Positions 34,720 to 43,559 of a stretch of 64,000 nucleotides of DNA are shown piece after piece. Each line of letters opens with the position of its first letter. Position 1 is the stretch's first letter. Made by a program: the position numbers and the translations under genes. Under the pieces are notes generated by a model that saw only the letters and a list, made by a program, of their open reading frames with translations, was not told the origin of the DNA and searched no databases. Source of the DNA: Microlunatus soli (GTDB taxonomy: Bacteria > Actinomycetota > Actinomycetes > Propionibacteriales > Propionibacteriaceae); NCBI RefSeq assembly GCF_900105385.1, contig NZ_LT629772.1:1054001-1118000 (forward strand), given 5' to 3'.

Positions 34720-35739
34720 ATGACCCCCACGGCTGGCTCAGAGGAGTCTGCACCCGGCTCAGCGGAGTCGACCGGCCCCGACTCCCGGGACTCCGGTCCG
34801 CAGCCCGATCCGACCGGATCGGGTCTGCGGATCCTCATCGCCGGCGCATCGGGCTTCCTCGGCACCCCCCTCAAGGTGCGGTTCGCCGAACTCGGCCATC
34901 AGGTGCGTCGGCTGGTCCGGCGGACGCCGGTCACGTCCAGCACGGAGTTCCACTGGGATCCGTCGATCGGACGGATCAATGCCGACGCTGTCAACGACGT
35001 CGACGTGATCATCAATCTGGCCGGACCGCCGGTCTTCACCCGGCCATGGAGCAACGCCCGCCGGGAGCTGCTCCGGACGGCACGGATCGAATCCACCCGG
35101 CTGCTGGCCGAGACCGTCGTCGAGCGGTATGCCGACAATCCGAGTAAGCCGCTGTGGCTGCAGTCCAGCGCGACCGGCTGGTACGGCACTCGCTCCGGAT
35201 CCGAACCGTACGACGAAAGCGCGCCACCGGCCGGGGACTTCCTCGGTCAGCTGGCCAAGGACTGGGAGGCCGCGACCGAGCAGGCCGCCTCCGCCGGTGT
35301 GCCGGTGATCTTCCTGCGCAACGGGATGGTCCTTGATCAATCCGGCAGCACACTGAAGTTGATCAAGCCGGTGTTCCAGCTCGGCTTCGGAGGCCGGATC
35401 GGCAGCGGTGATCAACACATGCCGATGATCAGCCTGCACGACTGGCTCCGGGCGGTGCAGTTCATGATCACCGAACGCCCCGCCCCCGGGCCCTACAACA
35501 TCACCATCCCCGATCCGCCGACGAACGCCGAATTCACCGCGGCGCTGGCCGATCTGCTCGGTCGCAAGGCTCGGCTCGCTGCGCCGAGCGCTCTACTGCG
35601 TACGGCTCTGGGTGAGCTCGCCGAACAGCTCACCGGTGATCAGTACGTCGCCCCGAAGGCGTTGCTGGCTGCCGGCTTCGCCTTCGACGGACCCGACGTC
35701 ACCAGCACCCTGCAGTTGGCGCTGGACCGCGCCCGGTGA
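34720..35739 (+). CDS. TIGR01777-family NAD-dependent epimerase
   Basis: A 339-residue SDR-fold protein. The Rossmann motif ILIAGASGFLGTPL occurs near residue 37, followed by VINLAGPPVFTRPWSNARRE and YNITIPDPPTNAEFTAALADLLGR, which define the TIGR01777 family (plant and bacterial relatives of division/epimerase proteins). The first 35 residues are a Ser/Glu/Pro-rich extension that may not be translated; no better start with a ribosome binding site is obvious. It begins 4 bp after sucB. The position between sucB and lipB is conserved in actinomycetes, but its biochemical role is unknown. Confidence 0.88.
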   Translation: MTPTAGSEESAPGSAESTGPDSRDSGPQPDPTGSGLRILIAGASGFLGTPLKVRFAELGHQVRRLVRRTPVTSSTEFHWDPSIGRINADAVNDVDVIINLAGPPVFTRPWSNARRELLRTARIESTRLLAETVVERYADNPSKPLWLQSSATGWYGTRSGSEPYDESAPPAGDFLGQLAKDWEAATEQAASAGVPVIFLRNGMVLDQSGSTLKLIKPVFQLGFGGRIGSGDQHMPMISLHDWLRAVQFMITERPAPGPYNITIPDPPTNAEFTAALADLLGRKARLAAPSALLRTALGELAEQLTGDQYVAPKALLAAGFAFDGPDVTSTLQLALDRAR

Positions 35740-35777
35740 CCAGCCGCTGAGCTGCATCGACAGCTCGGGTCGGCGGA

Positions 35778-36302
35778 TCAGCCGTGGGCGAGCACCTGCA
35801 GGAAGACGACCAGCACACCGAGTCCACCCAACATCGCCACTGCGACGAGCTTCTGCCACCAGATCACCTGCGCCCGGCGGACCGCGAGGTAGCCGACAAC
35901 GATCAGGGTGATCACCAGCGTCCAGACCGACGCGGTGACCGCCGCCTCCGGTCGCATCCCGCCGGCCGTGGAGATCAACAGCAGCACCGCGGGCACCACG
36001 ACGACACCGATGGCATGCCGTCCGATCAGCACCAGATGGCCGAGTTCGTGCCGATCGGGAAACGTCCGATGCACCGACAGATGCGAAACCACATCGGCGA
36101 CGAAGCCCGCCAGGGTGATCGCCAGGACACCGATCACCAGGGTGCCGAGCACCGACAGCGGTTCATGGATCTCGCCGTGGCCACGGATCGCCAGCAGGAT
36201 CGCCAGACCGGTGATGGTCGCGTACAGGCGTTCCTTGACCACCTCGGTCAGCTGATCGGGACTCAATCCCTCGGCCCAGGCACGCCTGCGTCGTCGACTC
36301 AC
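35778..36302 (-). CDS. Integral membrane protein, unknown family
   Basis: A 174-residue protein with a basic N-terminus ([12 protein letters not shown]), the segment [19 protein letters not shown], and about five hydrophobic helices. [13 protein letters not shown] sequence in a loop looks superficially like a metalloprotease HEXXH variant (HELGH), but no partner motif is evident. I do not recognise the family. It is divergent from lipB. The GTG start follows TACGCT (36315-36310) by 7 nt, consistent with a leaderless mRNA, and it converges on the TIGR01777 gene with 38 bp between stops. Confidence 0.72.
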   Translation of the reverse strand: MSRRRRRAWAEGLSPDQLTEVVKERLYATITGLAILLAIRGHGEIHEPLSVLGTLVIGVLAITLAGFVADVVSHLSVHRTFPDRHELGHLVLIGRHAIGVVVVPAVLLLISTAGGMRPEAAVTASVWTLVITLIVVGYLAVRRAQVIWWQKLVAVAMLGGLGVLVVFLQVLAHG

Positions 36303-36348
36303 GGAGGCCAGCGTATCGGCGGCGACCGGGAGCGTACGATCGGTGATT

Positions 36349-37068
36349 GTGATCTTCGACGACCTCGGTTTGGGCCGGCAGCTGATCGACTACCGCGCGG
36401 CGTGGGATCTGCAACGTGAGATCCACGCCGAGGTGGTGGCCGGCAGCCGGCCGGACACCGTTCTGCTGCTCGAACACGAGGCGGTCTACACCGCCGGCAA
36501 GCGGACCCAGCCGGAGGAACGCCCGACCGACGGCGCGCCGGTGGTCGACGTCGACCGCGGCGGCAACATCACCTGGCACGGCCCCGGCCAGCTGGTCGCC
36601 TACCCGATCGTCACCCTGCCCGAACCGGTCCGGGTGGTCGACTACGTCCGGCGGGTCGAGGAAGCGATGATCAGGACCTTCGCCGACCTCGGTCTGGAGT
36701 CCGGTCGGGTGGACGGCCGGTCCGGCGTCTGGCTGGCCGCCGACAAGCTCAGGAACCGACCGGAACGCAAGATCGCCCAGATCGGCATCCGGGTCACCCA
36801 GAACGTGACCATGCACGGGCTGGCGATGAACATCAGCAACGCGATGTCCAGCTTCGACAAGATCGTGCCCTGCGGGATCAGCGACGCCGGCGTGACCAGC
36901 CTGGCCCAGGAGTTCGGCACCGACCGGGCGACCCCCGATCTGCGGACGGTGGCCGACCTGCTGCAGCCCCAGCTGATCGAACTGCTGAGCTGGCAGCCCT
37001 ATGACCGCTCCCCCGACATCGTCCGCGCGGAGCAGAGCGCCGACTTCCCGCAGCTGACCAGGCTCTGA
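36349..37068 (+). CDS. lipB: Lipoyl(octanoyl) transferase
   Basis: A 239-residue enzyme that moves octanoyl from acyl carrier protein to lipoyl-domain lysines (SucB, glycine cleavage H protein). Family motifs are [19 protein letters not shown], the catalytic Cys175 in [12 protein letters not shown] and Lys141 in KIAQIG. GTGs at 36343 and 36349 are in frame; TACGAT at 36335-36340 lies 8 nt before the second, so I choose 36349 as a leaderless start. LipA, which completes the cofactor, lies 8 kb downstream, separated by an accessory block. A short hairpin follows the stop. Confidence 0.94.
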   Translation: MIFDDLGLGRQLIDYRAAWDLQREIHAEVVAGSRPDTVLLLEHEAVYTAGKRTQPEERPTDGAPVVDVDRGGNITWHGPGQLVAYPIVTLPEPVRVVDYVRRVEEAMIRTFADLGLESGRVDGRSGVWLAADKLRNRPERKIAQIGIRVTQNVTMHGLAMNISNAMSSFDKIVPCGISDAGVTSLAQEFGTDRATPDLRTVADLLQPQLIELLSWQPYDRSPDIVRAEQSADFPQLTRL

Positions 37069-37104
37069 CCCCGAACAGGTGCCTCCTCGGCGGGGTCGGC
37101 GCTG

Positions 37105-37121
37105 CGGCAAACTCTTTGCCG
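37105..37121. terminator. Hairpin downstream of lipB
   Basis: Perfect 7-bp arms CGGCAAA and TTTGCCG enclose the 3-base loop CTC, 36 bp past the lipB stop. There is no T-tract after the stem, so a factor-assisted terminator or mRNA 3' end is the most that can be claimed. Confidence 0.5.
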
Positions 37122-37164
37122 ACGCGGTTCCGTTCACGGAGAAAAGCTGCAAGTATCACCTGAC

Positions 37165-38208
37165 GTGACGCACCTCACGCTTCGCCGGATCCTGCTCACC
37201 ACCGCCGCCGCCACCCTCGTCGGCCTGACCGCGATCAGCCCGGCCCGGGCCGCTGCGACCGGCTACGTCGCCCTCGGCGACTCCTACTCCGCCGGCGTCG
37301 GCACCCACGACAAGGCCGACGACTGCTATCGGTCGCCGTCCGGCTATCCGGCGCTGCTGGCCGGCGGCTACGGCCTGAGCCTGAACTACCAGGCCTGCAA
37401 CGGAGCCGACACAGCCGACGTCGTCGCCGACCAGCTTGCCGCCCTGTCCGCCGACACCGGCGCCGTGTCGCTGACCGTCGGCGGCAACGACGTCGGCTTC
37501 GCCGACGTCCTCACCGAGTGCGCCCAGCCGGGCTGGCTGAGCGACTGTGCCGGCGCGATCGCCGACGGCCGCACGATCCTGACCGAGCAACTCCCGGGTC
37601 GCTACGACTCGCTGCTCGGCAGCATCGCGGATCGAGCGCCGCATGCGACCGTCGCGGTGGCCGGCTATCCGAGGATCTTCAACGGCGAGGACTGCAACGC
37701 AGCGACCTTCTTCAGCCCCGAGGAGGAGAGCGACCTGAACGCCGCCGTCGACGAGATGGATGCGTTGATCTCCGGCAAGGCCGGCGCGAACGGATTCGAC
37801 TATGTCGACCCGCGATCGGCGTTCGACGGCCACGCGGTCTGTGACGATCAGGAGTGGGTCAACGGTCTGAGCGAACCGATCGAGGAGTCCTACCATCCGA
37901 ATCGGGACGGCAACGTCGGCTACGCCGAACTGGTCGGGCCGGTGCTGACCGGGAGACCGTTCCCGACGGCCGTTCGCCCGGAGGCGGACCGGCTGCCGCA
38001 GCTGTCCGACAGCCAACGGTTGCACCAGCAGGCCGACATCGTGCTCTCCTTCGATCTCGACTCGGCGGCCAACCTGGAGCGGGCCGACCGACACGGGATC
38101 GATCCGGACCGGATCCGGCGGTTGGCGACGATGCTGCGGAGTTCGGACTCCGACACGATCGCCGCCGCCTTGGACGAACTGCAGCGGCTGGACCGCCGGG
38201 CCTCCTGA
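37165..38208 (+). CDS. Secreted SGNH/GDSL-type esterase or lipase
   Basis: A 347-residue exported hydrolase. The signal peptide covers about residues 1-31 and ends SPARAAA. Block I is YVALGDSYSAGVGT with the nucleophile Ser40; block III is TVGGNDVGF; the catalytic His244 is in SYHPNRDG. Paired cysteines in DDCYRS, YQACNG, LTECAQPGWLSDCAGA and EDCN fit a disulfide-stabilised extracellular SCO-type lipase as in Streptomyces. The C-terminal 75 residues beyond the SGNH core are acidic and helical, with no recognised domain. The GTG start has no strong ribosome binding site. Confidence 0.87.
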   Translation: MTHLTLRRILLTTAAATLVGLTAISPARAAATGYVALGDSYSAGVGTHDKADDCYRSPSGYPALLAGGYGLSLNYQACNGADTADVVADQLAALSADTGAVSLTVGGNDVGFADVLTECAQPGWLSDCAGAIADGRTILTEQLPGRYDSLLGSIADRAPHATVAVAGYPRIFNGEDCNAATFFSPEEESDLNAAVDEMDALISGKAGANGFDYVDPRSAFDGHAVCDDQEWVNGLSEPIEESYHPNRDGNVGYAELVGPVLTGRPFPTAVRPEADRLPQLSDSQRLHQQADIVLSFDLDSAANLERADRHGIDPDRIRRLATMLRSSDSDTIAAALDELQRLDRRAS

Positions 38209-38220
38209 TCTTCCGAAGTT

Positions 38221-38276
38221 GATCACCAGGTACCGATCACCAGGTACCGGTCACCAGGTACCGATCACCAGGTACC
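38221..38276. repeat. Four-copy 14-bp tandem repeat at the ahpD-like gene end
   Basis: GATCACCAGGTACC is repeated four times without gaps (38221, 38235, 38249, 38263), the third copy with one change. The fourth copy contains the last codons and stop of the minus-strand AhpD-like gene, so the array looks like a tandem multiplication of that gene's 3' end into the space before the convergent esterase gene. Confidence 0.9.
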
Positions 38277-38723
38277 GGGGATCTGCCGGGTGGTGACGTT
38301 GATCCGGTTGTACAGGTTGGTGGTGGCGATCCAGACCACCAGACCGGCCAGTTCCTTCTCGCCGTAATGCCGGGCCGCCTCGTCCCAGATCGCGTCCGGG
38401 ACCGCATTCGACCGATCGGCCATCCGGGTCATGTGCTCGGCCAGCGCCAGCGCGGCACGCTGGGCGTCGGAAAAGATCGTGGCGTCCGCCCAGCCGGCCA
38501 GCTGGATCAGCTGCGAATCGGTCAGCCCGGACGTGCGAGCGTTGTGCCGGCCGAACTCCAGGCACCAGGCACAACCGTTGATCTGGCTGACCCGCAGGTG
38601 GGTGAGCTCAAGGGTGGCCTCGTCGACTCCGAAGTCGGCGCCGATCTTGCCCAGCGCCATCAGTAGCTCGGCGGCCTGCGGCAGGAAGGTGGCCGGGTTC
38701 TTCATCCGTGCGGTCATGATCAT
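38265..38723 (-). CDS. AhpD-like carboxymuconolactone decarboxylase-family protein
   Basis: A 152-residue alkylhydroperoxidase-like protein. The redox motif is NGCAWCLEFGRHNAR (CxxC followed by His), and the rest is the all-helical CMD fold. Such proteins reduce peroxides or act as thiol oxidoreductases. It is divergent from a sigma factor of the kind whose genes regularly sit beside CMD/AhpD-type genes (ECF41 group). A TGTCACA-N16-CGTC promoter points at it. AAGAAGGGC precedes ATG 38723, and ATG 38717 is an alternative. Its last codons lie within a 14-bp tandem array. Confidence 0.88.
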   Translation of the reverse strand: MIMTARMKNPATFLPQAAELLMALGKIGADFGVDEATLELTHLRVSQINGCAWCLEFGRHNARTSGLTDSQLIQLAGWADATIFSDAQRAALALAEHMTRMADRSNAVPDAIWDEAARHYGEKELAGLVVWIATTNLYNRINVTTRQIPGTW

Positions 38724-38754
38724 GCCCTTCTTGTTCGATCGTCAGATTCGGTAC

Positions 38755-38781
38755 TGTCACGCGAGGACGTGTGCCCGCGTC
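38755..38781 (+). promoter_or_regulatory. ECF41-type promoter for the sigma gene
   Basis: TGTCACG (38755-38761), a 16-bp spacer and CGTC (38778-38781) match the ECF41 promoter pattern TGTCACA-N16-CGTC at all but one base. It points at the sigma gene 74 bp downstream and implies autoregulation. Confidence 0.75.
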
Positions 38782-38790
38782 ATCAGGGGT

Positions 38791-38817
38791 GACGGAGCAG
38801 GGCCGGCGGATGTGACA
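38791..38817 (-). promoter_or_regulatory. ECF41-type promoter for the AhpD-like gene
   Basis: On the minus strand TGTCACA (38817-38811), a 16-bp spacer and CGTC (38794-38791) match the ECF41 pattern exactly. It points at the AhpD-like gene about 68 bp away. With the plus-strand promoter 10 bp away, the two form a back-to-back pair. Confidence 0.78.
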
Positions 38818-38854
38818 CCGACGGCCGAAGAGACCAGACGGGGAGTTGGCGACA

Positions 38855-39754
38855 ATGGCGCAACCGCAGGATCAGCTGGCGGCAACGTTCGAAGAACAAC
38901 GACCGCGACTGCGAGCGATCGCGTTCCGGATGCTCGGCTCGCACAACGATGCCGACGACGCTGTCCAGGAAGCCTGGCTTCGGCTGCAGCGCAGTGACAC
39001 CGACGCGGTCGACAACCTGGCCGGCTGGCTGACGGTCGTGGTCTCCCGGGTCTGTCTTGATCAACTGCGATCACGCGGCAGCCGACGGGAGGACCCGGTC
39101 GATGAGATGCCCCTCGCCGCCGAGGTCCGTGGCGCCGACAGCGAGCCGACCCCGGAGGACTTCTCGGTGCAGGCCGACAGTCTGGGCGCGGCGCTGTTGA
39201 TCATCCTGGACACCCTGAACCCGGTCGAGCGGCTCGCCTATGTGCTCCATGATCTTTTCGGTCTGCCGTTCGAGGAGATCGCACCCATCGTCGACAAGTC
39301 CCCCTCCGCAGCCCGACAGCTGGCTTCCCGGGCCCGACGTCGGATCCGTGGCGTCGAGCCGTCGGCAGAACAGGACCGGCAGCGCGAGGTCGTCGAGGCC
39401 TTCCTGGCCGCTTCCCGGGAGGGCGACTTCGGCCGGCTGTTGCAGGTGCTCGACCCCGAGGTCGAGTTGCGAGCCGACCCTCGCACCGTCGCCGCCACAA
39501 CCGCCCACGCAAACAGCGGGGCGCCGTTGCTCGGCGAGCAGGTGGTCGGCGCCGACGCCGTCGCCCGGGTCTTCGCCGGCCGGGCGAAGGCAGCCCAGGT
39601 GGCGATCATCGACGGCGTGCCGGGTGCAGCCTGGGCGCCGGGTGGCACGCCGCGGACGGTGTTCGCGATGCAGATCCGCGACGGCCGGATCGTCCGGGTC
39701 GAAGTGATCGCCGACCTCGACCAGCTGGCCGACCTGGAGATCAGCCTGTTGTGA
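38855..39754 (+). CDS. ECF sigma factor with SnoaL-like C-terminal domain (SigJ/ECF41-type)
   Basis: A 299-residue sigma factor. Region 2 (FRMLGSHNDADDAVQEAWLRL) and region 4 (LNPVERLAYVLHDLFGLPFEEIAPIVDKSPSAARQLASRARRR, in part) are followed by a C-terminal SnoaL-like domain (about residues 175-299) instead of an anti-sigma partner. That fused domain and the neighbouring AhpD-type gene define the ECF41-like group, in which the C-terminal domain controls activity. No anti-sigma gene is adjacent. ATG 38855 is 9 nt after GGGGAG; a TTG at 38846 abuts it. Two matching promoters lie in the shared interval. Confidence 0.9.
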   Translation: MAQPQDQLAATFEEQRPRLRAIAFRMLGSHNDADDAVQEAWLRLQRSDTDAVDNLAGWLTVVVSRVCLDQLRSRGSRREDPVDEMPLAAEVRGADSEPTPEDFSVQADSLGAALLIILDTLNPVERLAYVLHDLFGLPFEEIAPIVDKSPSAARQLASRARRRIRGVEPSAEQDRQREVVEAFLAASREGDFGRLLQVLDPEVELRADPRTVAATTAHANSGAPLLGEQVVGADAVARVFAGRAKAAQVAIIDGVPGAAWAPGGTPRTVFAMQIRDGRIVRVEVIADLDQLADLEISLL

Positions 39755-39784
39755 TCAACCGGTTCTGATCAGCCCCCGTTCTGA

Positions 39785-40807
39785 TCAACCCCGGTACGGC
39801 TCGGGCTTGGTCTGTGGGTCGTCGTCGGCGGCCGCGGCCAGTCGCGGCACCGCGATGTCAAGCAGGTAAGGGATGCTGAGCGGCGAGTTGAAGCCGAGCG
39901 CGCCGGCGAAGTCCTGGTCGAAGGCACCGAGATCGACGAATCTGCCCTCCTTGACCGGTGCCAACTGAGCGAACAACCGATTCTTCTGCACCGACTTCTG
40001 CACGCCCTCGGCGACCATCACGTCGGTGTCGAAGACGTCCAGCTTCTCCATGCTGACCTCGCCACCCTTCTTCGGCACGGTGAAGCCGAGCTCGGTCAGC
40101 CACCCGGTCCGATAGTCGTCGGCTCCGACGCTGTAGGCACCGTCGGTGGTCACCCCGAGGGCGAACGACGCCGACTTGCCGGCAAACTCCGGGTGCTCCT
40201 TCTTGGCCTCGGCGAAGCGATCTTCGGTCCGCCGGACGATCTGCTCGGCCTTGTCCGGCCGGCCGAGCGCTCTGCCGGTGATCTTGGTCTGGTCCTGCCA
40301 GCTCGTCGCACCGGTGGCGACATCACCGGACTGCGCAACCGTCGGCGCAATCGCCGACAGCTTGGCGTAGCCGGCCTTGTCGATGTACGAGCTCACCGCC
40401 ATGATCAGATCCGGCTTCAGCTCGGCGATCTTCTCGAAGTCGATCTCCTGCGATCCGACGGTCGGGAGCTTCTTGCCCCGCACCGCTTGCGGTGTCCACG
40501 GCCGATTCGGCGCGTCGTAGCCGAGGAACTGGCGGACACCGACCGGCTCGATGCCGAACGCCAGCACGAAGTCCTGTTCGTTGAAGCCGGCGGTCAGCAC
40601 CCGCTTCGGCTCCGACTCGATGGTCGTCGTGCCGAACTGGTGCTTGATCGTGACCGGGAACACCGCGCTCGCCGCGCCCGACAGCTTCCCCCGGTCGGCC
40701 GGGGCCGTACCGTCGGACTGACAGCCGACGACCATGATCACCAGCAGCATCGATGCGACCAACGACGCCGTCCGTCTGACGCCGCCGCGGACTTCCCGAA
40801 TGTTCAT
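39785..40807 (-). CDS. Iron-siderophore ABC transporter substrate-binding lipoprotein
   Basis: A 340-residue FepB/FhuD-like binding protein of class III. The signal peptide ends in VVGCQS (lipobox Cys near residue 29). Typical segments are [34 protein letters not shown] and [22 protein letters not shown]. No permease or ATPase gene is adjacent, so it works with a transporter encoded elsewhere. An IdeR/DtxR box covers the bases immediately before its ATG, so expression should rise when iron is scarce. The -10-like TAGGCT lies 6 nt before the ATG, suggesting a leaderless mRNA. It converges on the sigma gene. Confidence 0.92.
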   Translation of the reverse strand: MNIREVRGGVRRTASLVASMLLVIMVVGCQSDGTAPADRGKLSGAASAVFPVTIKHQFGTTTIESEPKRVLTAGFNEQDFVLAFGIEPVGVRQFLGYDAPNRPWTPQAVRGKKLPTVGSQEIDFEKIAELKPDLIMAVSSYIDKAGYAKLSAIAPTVAQSGDVATGATSWQDQTKITGRALGRPDKAEQIVRRTEDRFAEAKKEHPEFAGKSASFALGVTTDGAYSVGADDYRTGWLTELGFTVPKKGGEVSMEKLDVFDTDVMVAEGVQKSVQKNRLFAQLAPVKEGRFVDLGAFDQDFAGALGFNSPLSIPYLLDIAVPRLAAAADDDPQTKPEPYRG

Positions 40808-40825
40808 AAGGTAAGCCTAACCCAA
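40807..40825 (-). promoter_or_regulatory. IdeR/DtxR-type iron box
   Basis: On the minus strand the 19 bases read TTGGGTTAGGCTTACCTTA, close to the actinobacterial iron-box consensus TTAGGTTAGGCTAACCTAA. It begins at the A of the start codon and covers the probable -10 TAGGCT. Bound repressor would therefore block polymerase directly. Confidence 0.85.
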
Positions 40826-40958
40826 GTCTCTGCGCCGAACTCATCGACGGGGTCTGACACGCGTCCACCGTCAGGCGGATACCGATGCGAGCTCCGGCGA
40901 TGCGATCTCCGTCCGGCGGCGGATGCCGGCGGGTCGCGTTCGCCGTATCGTCGAGGTC

Positions 40959-41912
40959 ATGATCGCCGATACGCAGTCCGAGCAAGATCAACTCGCTGTC
41001 GTGCCGGCCCGGGTGCCCTGGCCGGCCGTCGTCGGCTTCGTCGTGATCGCCGCAGCACTGGCCTGGGTGGCCTGCCTCCCACTCTGGCTCGGCCCCGGCC
41101 TGACTGATCCGGTACGGCTGCAGCTGTGCGCGATGGGGATGATGTTCACCCCACTGCTGGCCACCGTCGCAGCCTTGATCATCCAGCGCCGGAACCGGCA
41201 CACGACCGGGCCGTCGATCCCCCGCTATCTGGGGATCTGGCCGCTGAAACCGGCACGCCGGGTGATCTGGATGATCGTGGTCGCCTTCGTCGGCACGTTC
41301 CTGCTCGCCGTCGGCACTCTCGTGCTCGCCGGCGTCGTCGGCTGGGCCGATCTCGATCTCAGTGGTGCCGGCCTGGACAGCCTGCGGTCCGCGTCACCGT
41401 CGATGGGCAGTCTGAGCAATGCTGCACTGGCGGCGATATCCCTGTCGGCGATCGTTCCGAATGCTCTGTTCACCGCGATCTTCGCCTTCGGCGAGGAGGT
41501 CGGCTGGCGGGGCTGGCTGCTGACCACCCTTCGCCCGTTGGGCACCTGGCCGGCCCTGCTGATCACCGGCGCGATCTGGGGCCTGTGGCACGCACCGCTG
41601 ATCCTGCTCGGCTACAACTTCGCCCGTCCCGACCTCGGTGGTCTGGCGCTGATGGTCGGCGGCTGCGTCGCGATCGGCGCGCTCTTCGGCTGGACCAGGA
41701 TCCGGACCGGCTCGGTGTGGCCCGCGGTCGCCGCCCACGGCATGCTCAATGCCGCCACCCCGACCTTGATCATGATGACGACACCGCCGGGGCAGGCGCC
41801 GGACGGCGCCTTCGTCGCCGCGCTCGGCTTCCCTGGCTGGATCCTGATCGCCGTCATCGTCGCGGTGTTGATCATCACCGGCCAGTTCCGCCGACAGCCG
41901 GAGCTCGGCTGA
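40959..41912 (+). CDS. CPBP-family intramembrane metalloprotease
   Basis: A 317-residue membrane protein with about eight helices. The family motifs are present: EEVGWRG (EExxxR, catalytic Glu pair) near residue 180, GLWHAPLIL with the metal-binding His near 210, and a third region with AAHGMLNA. Relatives process prenylated proteins or act in bacteriocin immunity, but most bacterial members have unknown substrates. ATG 40959 gives the usual N-terminus; a GAGGTC precedes it, and an upstream in-frame ATG at 40923 is less likely. It is divergent from the siderophore-binding gene. Confidence 0.87.
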   Translation: MIADTQSEQDQLAVVPARVPWPAVVGFVVIAAALAWVACLPLWLGPGLTDPVRLQLCAMGMMFTPLLATVAALIIQRRNRHTTGPSIPRYLGIWPLKPARRVIWMIVVAFVGTFLLAVGTLVLAGVVGWADLDLSGAGLDSLRSASPSMGSLSNAALAAISLSAIVPNALFTAIFAFGEEVGWRGWLLTTLRPLGTWPALLITGAIWGLWHAPLILLGYNFARPDLGGLALMVGGCVAIGALFGWTRIRTGSVWPAVAAHGMLNAATPTLIMMTTPPGQAPDGAFVAALGFPGWILIAVIVAVLIITGQFRRQPELG

Positions 41913-41973
41913 TCACCGAGTCCGCCCCGGTTCATCACTCGGCCGACCACCAGCAGGTCGTACGCTGCCGACT

Positions 41974-43470
41974 ATGCCCGACCTCGAACCCGCCGCGGAC
42001 GGCGACGCGGAACGCCCGCAGGACCTGGGCGACCTGGTCCACCTGGAGGCGCGTCAACTGTCGGCTCTGATCCGCGACCGGCGGATCAGCTGCGTCGAGG
42101 TGATGGAGAGCTACCTGGAGCACATCGATCGGCACAACCCGAGAGTGAACGCCATCGTCAGCATCCGTCCCCGGGACGAGCTGCTCGCCGAAGCCGGTGA
42201 GCGGGACCGTCAGCTCCGCGACGGTGACCGCCGCGGCTGGATGCACGGTTTTCCGCATGCAGTCAAGGATCTGGCTGCTGCGCGGGGCATCCGGCACACG
42301 GCAGGATCGGTGATCCACCGGGACCGGGTCGCCGACACCGACGACCTGTTCGTGCAGCGGATCAGGGCGGCCGGCGCGATCATCATCGGCAAGACCAACA
42401 CCCCGGAGTTCGGGCTCGGCTCGCAGACCTACAACCCGGTGTTCGGCACGACCGCGACGCCGTACGACACCGACCGGACCGCCGGCGGCAGCAGCGGTGG
42501 CGCGGCGGCAGCCGTGGCCCTGCGGATGCTGCCGGTCGCCGACGGCAGCGATTACATGGGGTCACTGCGCAACCCGGCCGCCTTCTGCAACGTCTACGGC
42601 CTCCGTCCGAGCATCGGCCGGGTGCCGAATCGGGCAGGCTTCGTGGCTCAGTTGTCGGCGATCGGACCGATGGCCCGCAGCGTCACCGACCTCGCCCTGC
42701 TGTTGTCCACTCAGGCCGGTCCGGATCCGTACACGCCGCTCGGCCCGCACACCCCGCTCGGCCTGGATTCCGATCCCGCACGGTCGGCGGGCCGGCTCGA
42801 CCGGGACTTCCGCGGCACCAAGATCGCCTACGTCGGCGACTGGGACGGCTACCTGGCCTTCGAACCCGGCGTGCTGGAGGTCGTCGAGACCGCGCTGGGC
42901 GAGTTCGAAGCGCTGGGCGCGCGCGTCGACCGGGTGCTCCCGGCTTTCGATCCGGCTCGGCTCTTCCAGCTCTTCCTGCGCTGGCGCTGGTGGGCCCAGA
43001 CCGGCAACGCCGAGTTGTACGACGATCCGGCCACCCGCGACCTGCTCAAGCCCGAGCTGCGCTGGGAGATCGAGCACGGACTTCGGCTGACGGCGCGGGA
43101 CATCACCGAGGCCGTCGCCGAGCGGCAGGCCTGGTACGCCGCCGTGGTCGACCTGCAGCGCAACTACGACTACATCATCGCCCCGAGCGCTCAGGTGTTC
43201 CCGTTCGACAAGACCGTGCACTGGCCGACGATGATCGACGGCCGCCCGATGGACACCTATCACCGCTGGATGGAGACCGTCGCGCCGTGGTCACTGTCGG
43301 GTTGCCCGGTCGCCGGCGTACCGGCCGGTTTCGGCGACAGCGGGCTGCCGACCGGAATCCAGATCGTCGGCCGGGCCGGACAGGACCTGGCCGTGCTGCA
43401 GCTTGCCCACGCCTACCATCGGCGGACCCGGTGGCCGCAGCGCAGACCGCCACCCGGGCTGGCCGGCTGA
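41974..43470 (+). CDS. Amidase (amidase-signature family)
   Basis: A 498-residue amidase-signature hydrolase. The Ser-cisSer-Lys triad is visible: Lys in FPHAVKDLAA, Ser in DGSDYMGSLRNPA and the nucleophile region in GGSSGGAAAAVA. The substrate-binding C-terminal part (GIQIVGRAGQDLAVLQLAHAY) is also typical. Amide substrates cannot be inferred. The ATG lies 7 nt after TACGCT (41961-41966) with no Shine-Dalgarno, so a leaderless mRNA is likely. There are 61 bp after the CPBP gene and 89 bp before the GNAT gene. Confidence 0.92.
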   Translation: MPDLEPAADGDAERPQDLGDLVHLEARQLSALIRDRRISCVEVMESYLEHIDRHNPRVNAIVSIRPRDELLAEAGERDRQLRDGDRRGWMHGFPHAVKDLAAARGIRHTAGSVIHRDRVADTDDLFVQRIRAAGAIIIGKTNTPEFGLGSQTYNPVFGTTATPYDTDRTAGGSSGGAAAAVALRMLPVADGSDYMGSLRNPAAFCNVYGLRPSIGRVPNRAGFVAQLSAIGPMARSVTDLALLLSTQAGPDPYTPLGPHTPLGLDSDPARSAGRLDRDFRGTKIAYVGDWDGYLAFEPGVLEVVETALGEFEALGARVDRVLPAFDPARLFQLFLRWRWWAQTGNAELYDDPATRDLLKPELRWEIEHGLRLTARDITEAVAERQAWYAAVVDLQRNYDYIIAPSAQVFPFDKTVHWPTMIDGRPMDTYHRWMETVAPWSLSGCPVAGVPAGFGDSGLPTGIQIVGRAGQDLAVLQLAHAYHRRTRWPQRRPPPGLAG

Positions 43471-43559
43471 TCGACACGCCTCGCCCAGCCCGCGCCCGCT
43501 CGGCCCCGGACCCGGCAGAATGAGATCCCACCACCGACCGAACGATCGGAGCTTCCCGA

